Shown here: in pieces, positions 1 to 6,041 of the stretch
Layout: every line of letters begins with the position of its first letter
Position numbering within the stretch: position 1 is the stretch's first letter
NCBI GenBank assembly: GCA_002495535.1
Contig: DAFX01000021.1
Coordinates: 1-11,635, forward strand
Reading direction: 5' to 3'
Origin: Euryarchaeota archaeon UBA433
GTDB taxonomy: Archaea > Thermoplasmatota > Poseidoniia > Poseidoniales > Poseidoniaceae
DNA: 11,635 nt
The notes under the pieces: model-generated
The model's input: only the letters and a program-made list of their open reading frames with translations
The model's database searches: none
What the model was told of the DNA's origin: nothing
Made by a program: the position numbers and the translations under genes

Positions 1-37
1 TATATGAAGGCAACGCTTAATCTTAAGCCCTATTATT

Positions 38-80
38 CCTAAAAAGAATATTAGGAGAGAATATGTTCAATTCGGGATGA
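38..80 (+). promoter_or_regulatory. aspS leader with ribosome binding site and five-codon upstream ORF
   Basis: The 62 bases before the first ATG are AT-rich and probably carry the aspS promoter, though I see no clear TATA/BRE pair. Positions 38-42 (CCTAA) and 51-55 (TTAGG) form a short inverted repeat. AGGAG at 53-57 is a Shine-Dalgarno match five bases before an ATG at 63. That ATG opens only five codons (MFNSG) and stops at TGA 78-80, which overlaps another ATG at 77 (ATGA) in the frame of the synthetase. So the best ribosome binding site here serves a mini-ORF rather than aspS itself. It may be a leader peptide with reinitiation at 77, or chance. Confidence 0.4.
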
Positions 81-136
81 GTTTCTCTTGTGGATTGAAC
101 GAATGGTTGATGTCCTCTGCACGCCGCCCCCGCTTC

Positions 137-1543
137 ATGACCACATGGGTTCCCACCGCATATCGCACCCACACATTGGGCCAAATTCAACAACAAGGCG
201 CTGATTTAATCGGCCAAGAAGTGACCGTAGCAGGCTTCATGGAAGCAAACCGTGGCAAAGGAGCAATCTGTTTTGTCGATCTCCGCGATGGGACAGGAAC
301 CACGCAGATTTTCCTCAAAGGCGACAACATCGGGGATGAAGCACTCGACATGGTTCAACGCATGACAAGAGAATCGACCCTACAATTTACCGGGACTGTC
401 TCGCAAAAGCGTCCTCCAAAGACAAAGGAAGGAGAGCCAACACCTCCGCCCGCATACGAAGTCGTCGCCACCGCTGTTGATTTGATTGCACGAGCAGAGG
501 CCCCTCTACCGCTTGGTGTAACAGACACCGTCCACGTGGCCTTAGATACCCGACTTGACAACCGTTTCTTGGACCTGCGCCGAGCGCAAGTCAACGCCAT
601 GTTCAAGCTCCGAGGCAAAGTTTTGCAATATGGTCGTGAGGCGTTGATTTCAGAGGGTTTCTTTGAAACCCACACGCCGAAGATCGTGGCAACTGCAACC
701 GAAGGCGGCACTGATTTGTTCCCGATGATGTACTTTGATACCCCAGCCTTCCTCAACCAATCCCCGCAATTGTTCAAGCAACTCTGCATGTCAGGTGGCC
801 TCGAGCGAGTGTTCGAAGTCGGACCTGCTTTCAGAGCAGAAAAGCACGACACATACCGACACTTGAACGAGTTTATCTCCTTCGATATCGAATGTTCTTG
901 GGCGAACGATGAAGACGTCATGGGTGTCCTGGAACGGATGATTCATCACATTTGGAAATCGATCACTGAAGACCAAGAATCAATCGCTCATATCAATACA
1001 ATCAATGCCTACAGAGCGACACAAGACGAGGAACCAATCGAAGTGATTGTCCCTGAATTGCCATTTCCTCGCCTCTCGTACTGTGATGCAATTGCAACCA
1101 TCAAGGCCAAAGGCGGTTCCATTGAATGGGGCGACGATATCGACGCTGAAAACTCGGATTTGCTGGCAGAGGATCTGCCTCAATTCTACTTCCTGCCACG
1201 TTGGCCAATGGAACTCAAACCGTTCTACATCCACCATGTTGAAGGCGAAGACGGCAGCACTGGCAAGCAATTGAGTCGAGGCTTTGACCTCAACTTTGGT
1301 CGCGACGAATTGACCTCCGGCGGGCAACGAGAACACCGAATGGACGTATTGATTGAAAACCTCAAGGGAATGGATTTGGATCCTGAAGAATTTGAATTCT
1401 ATGTAGCAGGATTCCGACACGGCGTCCCTCCACACGCTGGCTGGGGCCTTGGCGTGGAGCGGATTTTGATGAAACTCACTGGAGCAAAGAACGTCCGAGA
1501 GACCGTTCTCTTCCCTCGTGACCGACGTCGAGTCAGCCCCTGA
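137..1543 (+). CDS. aspS: Aspartyl-tRNA synthetase, archaeal type (probably non-discriminating)
   Basis: Cytoplasmic class IIb enzyme that charges tRNA with aspartate. With the start at 137 it has 468 residues, a little longer than usual archaeal AspRS. The N-terminal OB-fold anticodon-binding domain covers about residues 9-120 and begins with the family's YRTH. The catalytic core follows: motif 1 with ETHTPKI near 177-183 and TATEGG at 185-190, QSPQLFKQ near 207-214, motif 2 with FRAEKHDTYRHLNEF near 232-246, and motif 3 with GLGVERI before the terminal LFPRDRRRVSP. In-frame ATGs at 77 and 110 would add 20 or 9 residues with no counterpart in the family, so I prefer 137, although no ribosome binding site precedes it. 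In Thermococcus AspRS, Trp26 and Lys85 favour tRNA-Asp. By remembered alignment these positions are Glu36 and a proline in the 103-105 run here, which suggests use of tRNA-Asn as well. The GST gene follows after 45 bases. Confidence 0.97.
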   Translation: MTTWVPTAYRTHTLGQIQQQGADLIGQEVTVAGFMEANRGKGAICFVDLRDGTGTTQIFLKGDNIGDEALDMVQRMTRESTLQFTGTVSQKRPPKTKEGEPTPPPAYEVVATAVDLIARAEAPLPLGVTDTVHVALDTRLDNRFLDLRRAQVNAMFKLRGKVLQYGREALISEGFFETHTPKIVATATEGGTDLFPMMYFDTPAFLNQSPQLFKQLCMSGGLERVFEVGPAFRAEKHDTYRHLNEFISFDIECSWANDEDVMGVLERMIHHIWKSITEDQESIAHINTINAYRATQDEEPIEVIVPELPFPRLSYCDAIATIKAKGGSIEWGDDIDAENSDLLAEDLPQFYFLPRWPMELKPFYIHHVEGEDGSTGKQLSRGFDLNFGRDELTSGGQREHRMDVLIENLKGMDLDPEEFEFYVAGFRHGVPPHAGWGLGVERILMKLTGAKNVRETVLFPRDRRRVSP

Positions 1544-1588
1544 TGGTGAAGCAGAAGCGTTCATCAACCGGCTTCATGAGCCGTTGGT

Positions 1589-2254
1589 ATGCACGAACTG
1601 ATTTATTTTGAATCACCAGGATACGCTGAACCTACCCGACTTTGCCTTGAACTTTCTCAAGTGTCATGGAAAAACACAACCGTCGATTGGGATGGATTCC
1701 AAGCCCTCAAAGACAGCGGAGAACTTCCTCACGGTTACCTCCCAATCCTCAAAACTCCTCAAGGTACACTTGCGGAATCAAACGCTCTTATGCGCTATGC
1801 AGCGGCCTTAGCTGGACTCGAGCCAGAAGATTTGTTTCTGCGCGGCAAAGTCGACGAAATATTGGAATTGATTCAAGGATGGCGAGCCTCGTTTACCCCT
1901 ACATTCTACATCGAGGACCTCGATGAGAAAATTGCGGCGCGCAAAGCACTGTTCGAAGAAGGTGCCAAAATTGATCTCGGGCTCAAGAATTTAGAATCGC
2001 TCGTTGAAGCATCTTCCACTGGTTGGATCGCTGATACGGAGGACATGACGCTGGCAGATGTCAAGGCATTCCTCAACACGTTCATGATGTTCTCAGGGCA
2101 ATTTGATGGAATTGAAGCGTCGATGCTCAAATCCTATCCATCGCTGATGAAGTATCACGATCATGTGGCCAACGATGCTCGCGTCAAGGCCTACTATGAC
2201 CGAGAGGATGAACTTCGCTGGGTGTACAAGCCGGGCGCCTTCAATAATGCTTGA
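1589..2254 (+). CDS. Glutathione S-transferase-like protein (sigma-class-like)
   Basis: Soluble 221-residue two-domain GST-fold protein, the usual length for this family. The thioredoxin-like N-terminal domain (about 1-80) starts with LIYF, placing Tyr6 where alpha/mu/pi/sigma GSTs have their catalytic tyrosine. GYAEPTRL at 11-18 matches the usual GRAExxR, with Tyr12 in place of Arg. The cis-proline region is YLPIL (Pro52), and Glu63-Ser64 match the gamma-glutamyl contact motif before ALMRYAA. The rest (about 85-215) is the all-helical C-terminal domain. In GSTs this fold conjugates glutathione to electrophiles or isomerises substrates; the real substrate here is unknown. It lies 45 bases after aspS on the same strand without a visible ribosome binding site, so it may share that transcript. 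GSTs are rare in archaea, which suggests acquisition from bacteria or eukaryotes. Confidence 0.87.
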   Translation: MHELIYFESPGYAEPTRLCLELSQVSWKNTTVDWDGFQALKDSGELPHGYLPILKTPQGTLAESNALMRYAAALAGLEPEDLFLRGKVDEILELIQGWRASFTPTFYIEDLDEKIAARKALFEEGAKIDLGLKNLESLVEASSTGWIADTEDMTLADVKAFLNTFMMFSGQFDGIEASMLKSYPSLMKYHDHVANDARVKAYYDREDELRWVYKPGAFNNA

Positions 2255-2319
2255 ACCTGCTTCCATAGTCACCATTGAACAAGAACAAACATCAACTGTC
2301 ACGAAGGGTCGTGCGCAAT

Positions 2320-2832
2320 ATGGGACAGGAAGCGAACGGTGATTTTTCCGATATTGCAGAGGGAAACGTCCGCTTTGTAGCCGACTTTAGCGGGCAAGAA
2401 ACACCCGGCCTTCCTGCTCGTAATCTCCTTCTTTTGACCTGTATGGATTGCCGAATCGTCCCCCATGAAGCACTTGGCGCATCCATCGGTGACATGAAAG
2501 TTATGCGCAATGGAGGTGCACAATTGAACCCCAACATGGTCAGCGACCTCATTGTTGCCAACAATGTTCTCAACTGCGATCGAATTCTCATCATGCCCCA
2601 CACCCGTTGTGGTATGGCCGCTGCCACCGTTGAATCAGTTCGTGCGGCTGTAGAACAGAACACTGGAGTGGATGCCAGTGATTACCACCCTTCAGTGGTT
2701 GAACATCAATTGGAAAAATTGAGAGTGGATGTGGAGTCGCTTCGTTCGAATCCAATGATCAAACCTAACACGGTTGTTCAAGGCGCAATGTACGATGTCG
2801 ACACTGGTCAAATTGAGTTCATCGAAATTTGA
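2320..2832 (+). CDS. Beta-class carbonic anhydrase
   Basis: Zinc enzyme interconverting CO2 and bicarbonate in the cytoplasm. From ATG 2320 it has 170 residues, close to the compact Cab enzyme of Methanothermobacter, which it resembles throughout. Zinc ligands are Cys41, His94 and Cys97 (in CMDCR and PHTRCGM). The Asp43-Arg45 dyad of CxDxR is present, and RNGGA at 63-67 matches the RNAG segment of the family. The C-terminus (VVQGAMYDVDTGQIEFI) matches the closing strand. In-frame TTG 2275 and GTG 2311 are alternative starts but add a basic tail not expected for the family. The gap to the GST stop is 65 bases, so co-transcription is possible. The stop lies two bases from the stop of the convergent peroxidase gene. 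It could supply bicarbonate for carboxylases or help pH balance; the neighbours do not decide. Confidence 0.94.
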   Translation: MGQEANGDFSDIAEGNVRFVADFSGQETPGLPARNLLLLTCMDCRIVPHEALGASIGDMKVMRNGGAQLNPNMVSDLIVANNVLNCDRILIMPHTRCGMAAATVESVRAAVEQNTGVDASDYHPSVVEHQLEKLRVDVESLRSNPMIKPNTVVQGAMYDVDTGQIEFIEI

Positions 2833-2834
2833 AT

Positions 2835-3284
2835 TCAGGCAAGAAGATCCTCTGGCTCATCCCTTGACCCGAACCTTGTAACTGAGCCTTCACTATCGAT
2901 GACAAACTTGGAGAAGTTCCAACGAATGTTACCTGTGTTTTCACTTGCTGCTGTCAAGGCCTGAAACAATGGTGCCGCATCATCACCTTTGACGTCGATT
3001 TTAGCCATCAATGGGAAAGTCACTTGAAATTTTTCAGTCGTGAACGCACATATTTCTTCATGCGTCCCGGGTTCCTGCCCTCCGAATTGGTTGCAAGGGA
3101 ATCCAACAACAGTAACGCCATCTTGTTCTGAAAGCGTTTGAAGACCAGCGTATTGACGTGTAAAACCACAAGCGCTTGCGACGTTGACGACGACCCATGT
3201 GGAGGTGCTTTCACCACCAAGTGCTCGTAGGGTTGTTTCATTGCCGTCCATGTCAGTAAATCCAATATCAAGTGGGTTGGTCAT
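2835..3284 (-). CDS. Glutathione peroxidase family protein (Cys type)
   Basis: Thioredoxin-fold peroxidase that reduces hydrogen peroxide or lipid hydroperoxides. It has 149 residues, slightly shorter than typical bacterial members (about 160). The active-site segment VNVASACGFT places the peroxidatic cysteine at 39; its codon is TGT, so this is a cysteine and not a selenocysteine form. GFPCNQFGGQEPG follows at 61-73 and WNFSKF at 122-127. The expected tetrad is Cys39, Gln70, Trp122 and Asn123, all present. Many non-animal family members use thioredoxin and a resolving cysteine in the following helix. That position reads Thr83 here, while Cys79 sits one helical turn earlier. The gene is transcribed alone on this strand, divergent from the alpha/beta hydrolase and convergent with the carbonic anhydrase. 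No signal peptide is visible, so it is probably cytoplasmic. The nearby GST gives a peroxide/thiol-stress context. Confidence 0.93.
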   Translation of the reverse strand: MTNPLDIGFTDMDGNETTLRALGGESTSTWVVVNVASACGFTRQYAGLQTLSEQDGVTVVGFPCNQFGGQEPGTHEEICAFTTEKFQVTFPLMAKIDVKGDDAAPLFQALTAASENTGNIRWNFSKFVIDSEGSVTRFGSRDEPEDLLA

Positions 3285-3307
3285 GTCCTACCGTGTTGTG
3301 CCCTCAT

Positions 3308-3332
3308 CTTGAAGCCTTGTGAGATTCAAGGC
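3308..3332. promoter_or_regulatory. Overlapping inverted repeats between divergent genes (candidate operator)
   Basis: The gap between the peroxidase start (3284) and the hydrolase start (3367) contains two interlocked inverted repeats: CTTGAA at 3308-3313 with TTCAAG at 3325-3330, and GCCTTG at 3314-3319 with CAAGGC at 3327-3332. The downstream arms share CAAG, so the two pairings exclude each other if folded as RNA. As DNA, the site lies centrally between two divergent promoters, where a regulator of both could bind. There is no direct evidence for binding. Confidence 0.3.
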
Positions 3333-3366
3333 AAGGGTGATAGGGCGGACGCCAACAAAGCCGACC

Positions 3367-4113
3367 ATGGGCGTTGACCGGATGCAGTGGGGTGCCGAGT
3401 CATGGCAGTTCGCTGACCTGCACATGCCTGATGATCCTTCACCGTTCCAAAACGCTGCCGGAGTGCCCTGCGTTATGCTCATTCACGGTGGATTCTGGAA
3501 AAGTGCTTGGACGAGTGATTTGATGCGCCCGATTGGCGATGATCTTGCTGAAGCAGGAATTGCGGCATGGAACATTGAATTCAAAGGCTGGAGTGATGGG
3601 GATGAGGGCGTATGGATGGACACATTATCTGATGTTCTTCGAGCATGGGGACAACTTGCATTGCTTCCGGGAATTGACATCACTCGTTCAATGATCATGG
3701 GTCATTCAGCAGGCGGCCATCTCGCTTTGATGCTTGCCTCAAAAGCAGAACGGAGGCCTTGGCTCACCATCGCTCAAGCACCGATTACGGACCTCATGAG
3801 TGCCGACGCAGCAAAGCTTTCCGATGAGGGCGATGCTGTGCGAAAATGGATCGGTGCAGGCCCAACTGAGATGCCAGAGGTTTGGCGACAACTCAATCCT
3901 GTGGACAATCCTGCAGACGCTTCTATTCTTCTCGTTCATGGAGAAAGAGACAAAGATGTGCCAAAGGAACAATCAGAAACCTACGCCCGTATAATGAAGG
4001 CGAAGGGTGTCGAGGTTCAGAAATTATGGCTCCCTGGTGATCACTATTCCATCATCGATGTGGCAAGCGATGACTGGCTGGTTCAATTGAATGCCATCGT
4101 TGATTGGTTGTGA
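3367..4113 (+). CDS. Alpha/beta hydrolase (esterase / kynurenine formamidase-like)
   Basis: Serine hydrolase of the alpha/beta fold, 248 residues from ATG 3367. The oxyanion segment HGGFW is at 38-42, the nucleophile elbow GHSAGGH puts Ser112 at the catalytic position, HGERDKDVP gives Asp193, and GDHYS gives His224, so the triad is complete. HGG(F/Y)W with GHSAG and this short length are shared by arylformamidases (kynurenine formamidase) and small carboxylesterases. The sequence alone does not choose between them. A GTG at 3319 could extend the protein by 16 residues, but it lies inside the inverted repeat and the extra residues are basic and unstructured. No signal peptide is seen. It is divergent from the peroxidase and is followed by the SDR gene, probably on one transcript. 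Confidence 0.86.
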   Translation: MGVDRMQWGAESWQFADLHMPDDPSPFQNAAGVPCVMLIHGGFWKSAWTSDLMRPIGDDLAEAGIAAWNIEFKGWSDGDEGVWMDTLSDVLRAWGQLALLPGIDITRSMIMGHSAGGHLALMLASKAERRPWLTIAQAPITDLMSADAAKLSDEGDAVRKWIGAGPTEMPEVWRQLNPVDNPADASILLVHGERDKDVPKEQSETYARIMKAKGVEVQKLWLPGDHYSIIDVASDDWLVQLNAIVDWL

Positions 4114-4157
4114 GTGGGCATCCCAAGACCTATGTGAGACCACCCGTTGCGTTGACT

Positions 4158-4973
4158 ATGGACCTCCTTGGCGACGACTTCCCCTACTCGAATACTGCCC
4201 TGAAAGGAAAACATGCTTTGGTGTGTGGTGCAAGCAAAGGCATCGGGCGAGCAACGGCTATGATGATGGCAAAAGCTGGAGCGAACGTCACAGTTTGTGC
4301 AAGAAATGCAGCATCACTCGCCACGCTTTGTGACGAACTATCACACCTAGGAGGCGGCGAGCATGCACCTCTCGCTCTCGACCTTGAAGATCAAGATGCG
4401 ATTCAATCTGCCATCCCACTTTTGCTCGCTGAACGGGGCATGGTGCATGTTCTCGTCAATAACGCTGCAGGTCCACCCGGCGGCCCCCTGCTGGCGAATG
4501 TCTTGACCGACTTTGAGGCTCCTTTCAAACGCCACCTCCATGCAGCACACACGTTGACTCAACTGCTCGTACCGGGTATGGAAGCGGAAGGTTATGGTCG
4601 CATCATCCAAATTATTTCCACATCGGTCAAGGAACCAATCCCTAACATTGGCCTTTCGAACACCCTTCGAGGTGCGATGGCATCGTGGGCCAAAACACTC
4701 TCGAGAGAACTAGCACCTTGCATCACCATCAACAACGTCCTGCCGGGCTTCACAGATACAGACCGACTTGGCTCTTTGGCGTCATCGATTCAAGAACGCA
4801 CTGGGAAATCCCTTGAGGAAGTCCAATCAGGGTGGCTCGGTCAAGTCCCAATTGAGCGTTTGATTGACCCTTTGGAAACTGCATCTGCTCTTACGTTCCT
4901 GGCACTCCCCGCTTCAGGTGGCATTCGTGGCGTTAGCCTTGCCGTCGATGGTGGACGACTTCGGAGCATTTGA
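4158..4973 (+). CDS. Short-chain dehydrogenase/reductase-like protein with replaced catalytic residues
   Basis: Rossmann-fold protein of 271 residues. The dinucleotide loop GASKGIG is at 24-30, Arg49 after the second strand suggests NADP(H), DLED at 75-78 matches the adenine-side acidic motif, and NNAAG at 101-105 the NNAG motif. The substrate half is unusual: Ser154 is where the SDR catalytic serine should be, but 13 residues later, where tyrosine is expected, there is Ser167, and the lysine four residues on is Arg171. The helix-4 asparagine aligns with His126. The segment reads GLSNTLRGAMASWAKTL, and from memory a divergent SDR subgroup carries a similar LSNxxR pattern. The C-terminus PASGGIRGVSLAVDGG fits classical SDRs. 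It may be a reductase using other residues or a binding protein. GTG 4110 overlaps the hydrolase stop and is a possible longer start; ATG 4158 fits family length better. Confidence 0.87.
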   Translation: MDLLGDDFPYSNTALKGKHALVCGASKGIGRATAMMMAKAGANVTVCARNAASLATLCDELSHLGGGEHAPLALDLEDQDAIQSAIPLLLAERGMVHVLVNNAAGPPGGPLLANVLTDFEAPFKRHLHAAHTLTQLLVPGMEAEGYGRIIQIISTSVKEPIPNIGLSNTLRGAMASWAKTLSRELAPCITINNVLPGFTDTDRLGSLASSIQERTGKSLEEVQSGWLGQVPIERLIDPLETASALTFLALPASGGIRGVSLAVDGGRLRSI

Positions 4974-5951
4974 TCAACGTTCGATGTCAAACCACACCGG
5001 ATAGTGGTCTGACACATCACTGGAATCGAACACTCGATCAATTCCCCAAGTTCCAGTGAGGCGCCCGCTTAGATCGCCATTTGTCATGATCCGGTCATAG
5101 GCACAGGCGCTTTGAGCAACCGTAGTGTCCGCATCGTTTCCAACCAACCATGTGTAATTTCCACCAGCTAAAGCAGAATTCGCTAGGTCTTGTTCCGATG
5201 CATAAGTGCAGTCGGCGTTGAAATCTCCGAGCAAGACCAAGTCCTCTTCATCAGGATGGTTCAACAAGTATTCAGTTGCCACTTCACCCATAGCGTTGAT
5301 CTCTTCCATTGCAGAAGCTGGTTTGGTGTGCACCGTGATGAGGCTCAGGTCAAATTCGCTTCCACCCCCGCTCTGGTTCACCAGTGAAAACCGGGCTTGG
5401 AATGGTTCCCTCTGGAATGAATCGTTTTCGCTGTCATTGTAGAGTGTTCCATTTCCAATCGGCTCAAACATTGAGGTGTTGTAATAAAATGCATACTGCT
5501 CTTGAGATGAGCGGTCGTCTTCTTGCATGCCGGAACGAGGGCTCAGAAGCATAGCCCAACTGGTGTTGCTCTTGTTGTTGATGGCATCGAGAAAATCATA
5601 GGGAACAGTTTGATCGATGTCCTTGATCTCTTGAATCGCAACCAAATCATACCGAAGAACAGTGTCCACGAGGACATCAACAACTGCAGGTTTGCTCATT
5701 TTTGTTTCCCCGAACACTTTGATGTTGAATGTAGCAATACGAGCCACTTCACCTCTCGTCAGTTCTGGTGCACGGGCATTTTCAGTGACCGTCTCGGTTG
5801 TGTTGCCACTTTGATTTTCAGATTCCACGGGGACTGCAACATAGACCACTTGTGTTTCATCTTGTGTCAACAGCGTCTGAAGAGCCAATGGAGCCAGAAT
5901 CAGAATGGCTGCAAGACTTAACCCTTGCAAGTAGCCGTCATACTTGCCCAT
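4974..5951 (-). CDS. Secreted or membrane-anchored DNase I-like endonuclease
   Basis: Divalent-metal endonuclease of the endonuclease/exonuclease/phosphatase fold, 325 residues. Residues 9-29 are a hydrophobic helix (signal peptide or anchor) with no obvious cleavage site, then a polar linker to about 68, then the DNase domain. The match is to DNase I itself, not only the superfamily: TFNIKVFGETKMS at 74-86, AIQE with Glu108, EQYAFYY with Glu151, VHTKPASAMEEI with His208, GDFNADC with Asp243 and Asn245, DADTT at 273-277 (a calcium site in bovine DNase I), CAYDRI with Asp286, and SDHYPV with Asp315 and His316. Cys248 and Cys283 sit where bovine DNase I has its essential disulfide, while the second, dispensable disulfide is absent. 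Ten N-glycosylation sequons suit an exported archaeal protein. It converges on the SDR, abutting stop to stop, and diverges from the TPR gene. Likely role: degrading external DNA for nutrients or matrix removal. Confidence 0.93.
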   Translation of the reverse strand: MGKYDGYLQGLSLAAILILAPLALQTLLTQDETQVVYVAVPVESENQSGNTTETVTENARAPELTRGEVARIATFNIKVFGETKMSKPAVVDVLVDTVLRYDLVAIQEIKDIDQTVPYDFLDAINNKSNTSWAMLLSPRSGMQEDDRSSQEQYAFYYNTSMFEPIGNGTLYNDSENDSFQREPFQARFSLVNQSGGGSEFDLSLITVHTKPASAMEEINAMGEVATEYLLNHPDEEDLVLLGDFNADCTYASEQDLANSALAGGNYTWLVGNDADTTVAQSACAYDRIMTNGDLSGRLTGTWGIDRVFDSSDVSDHYPVWFDIER

Positions 5952-5988
5952 AGAAGCGCGTGGTAAGGAAGTGCGTATGAAGGTTCAT

Positions 5989-6008
5989 TCTCTTGACAAG
6001 CCAAGAGA
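5989..6008. promoter_or_regulatory. Perfect 7-base inverted repeat between divergent genes (candidate operator)
   Basis: TCTCTTG at 5989-5995 and CAAGAGA at 6002-6008 form a perfect inverted repeat around a six-base spacer (ACAAGC), in the 90-base gap between the DNase start (5951) and the TPR start (6042). TCTTGAC within the left arm recurs at 6014-6020, 23 bases downstream. The placement suits a dimeric regulator acting on both promoters. It could also be chance; no binding evidence exists. Confidence 0.35.
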
Positions 6009-6041
6009 TACGTTCTTGACGCGGAGGGCCAGCCGCCAATC

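Noticed and set aside
1..42. Open frame ending in TAA at 40-42 (YMKATLNLKPYYS), possibly the tail of an upstream gene
   Set aside because: Only 13 codons are visible in AT-rich leader sequence, with nothing recognisable; it cannot be told from chance.
355..1567. Long open frames on the minus strand within aspS (355-921 and 980-1567)
   Set aside because: They lie wholly opposite a certain aspS coding region, have no recognisable domains and biased composition typical of antisense shadow frames.
1542..1610. 22-codon frame whose ATG overlaps the aspS stop
   Set aside because: It overlaps the GST start, has no ribosome binding site and no recognisable content.
3168..3170. Possible selenocysteine codon in the peroxidase active site
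   Set aside because: The codon reads TGT on the coding strand, so the peroxidatic residue is cysteine and no readthrough is needed.
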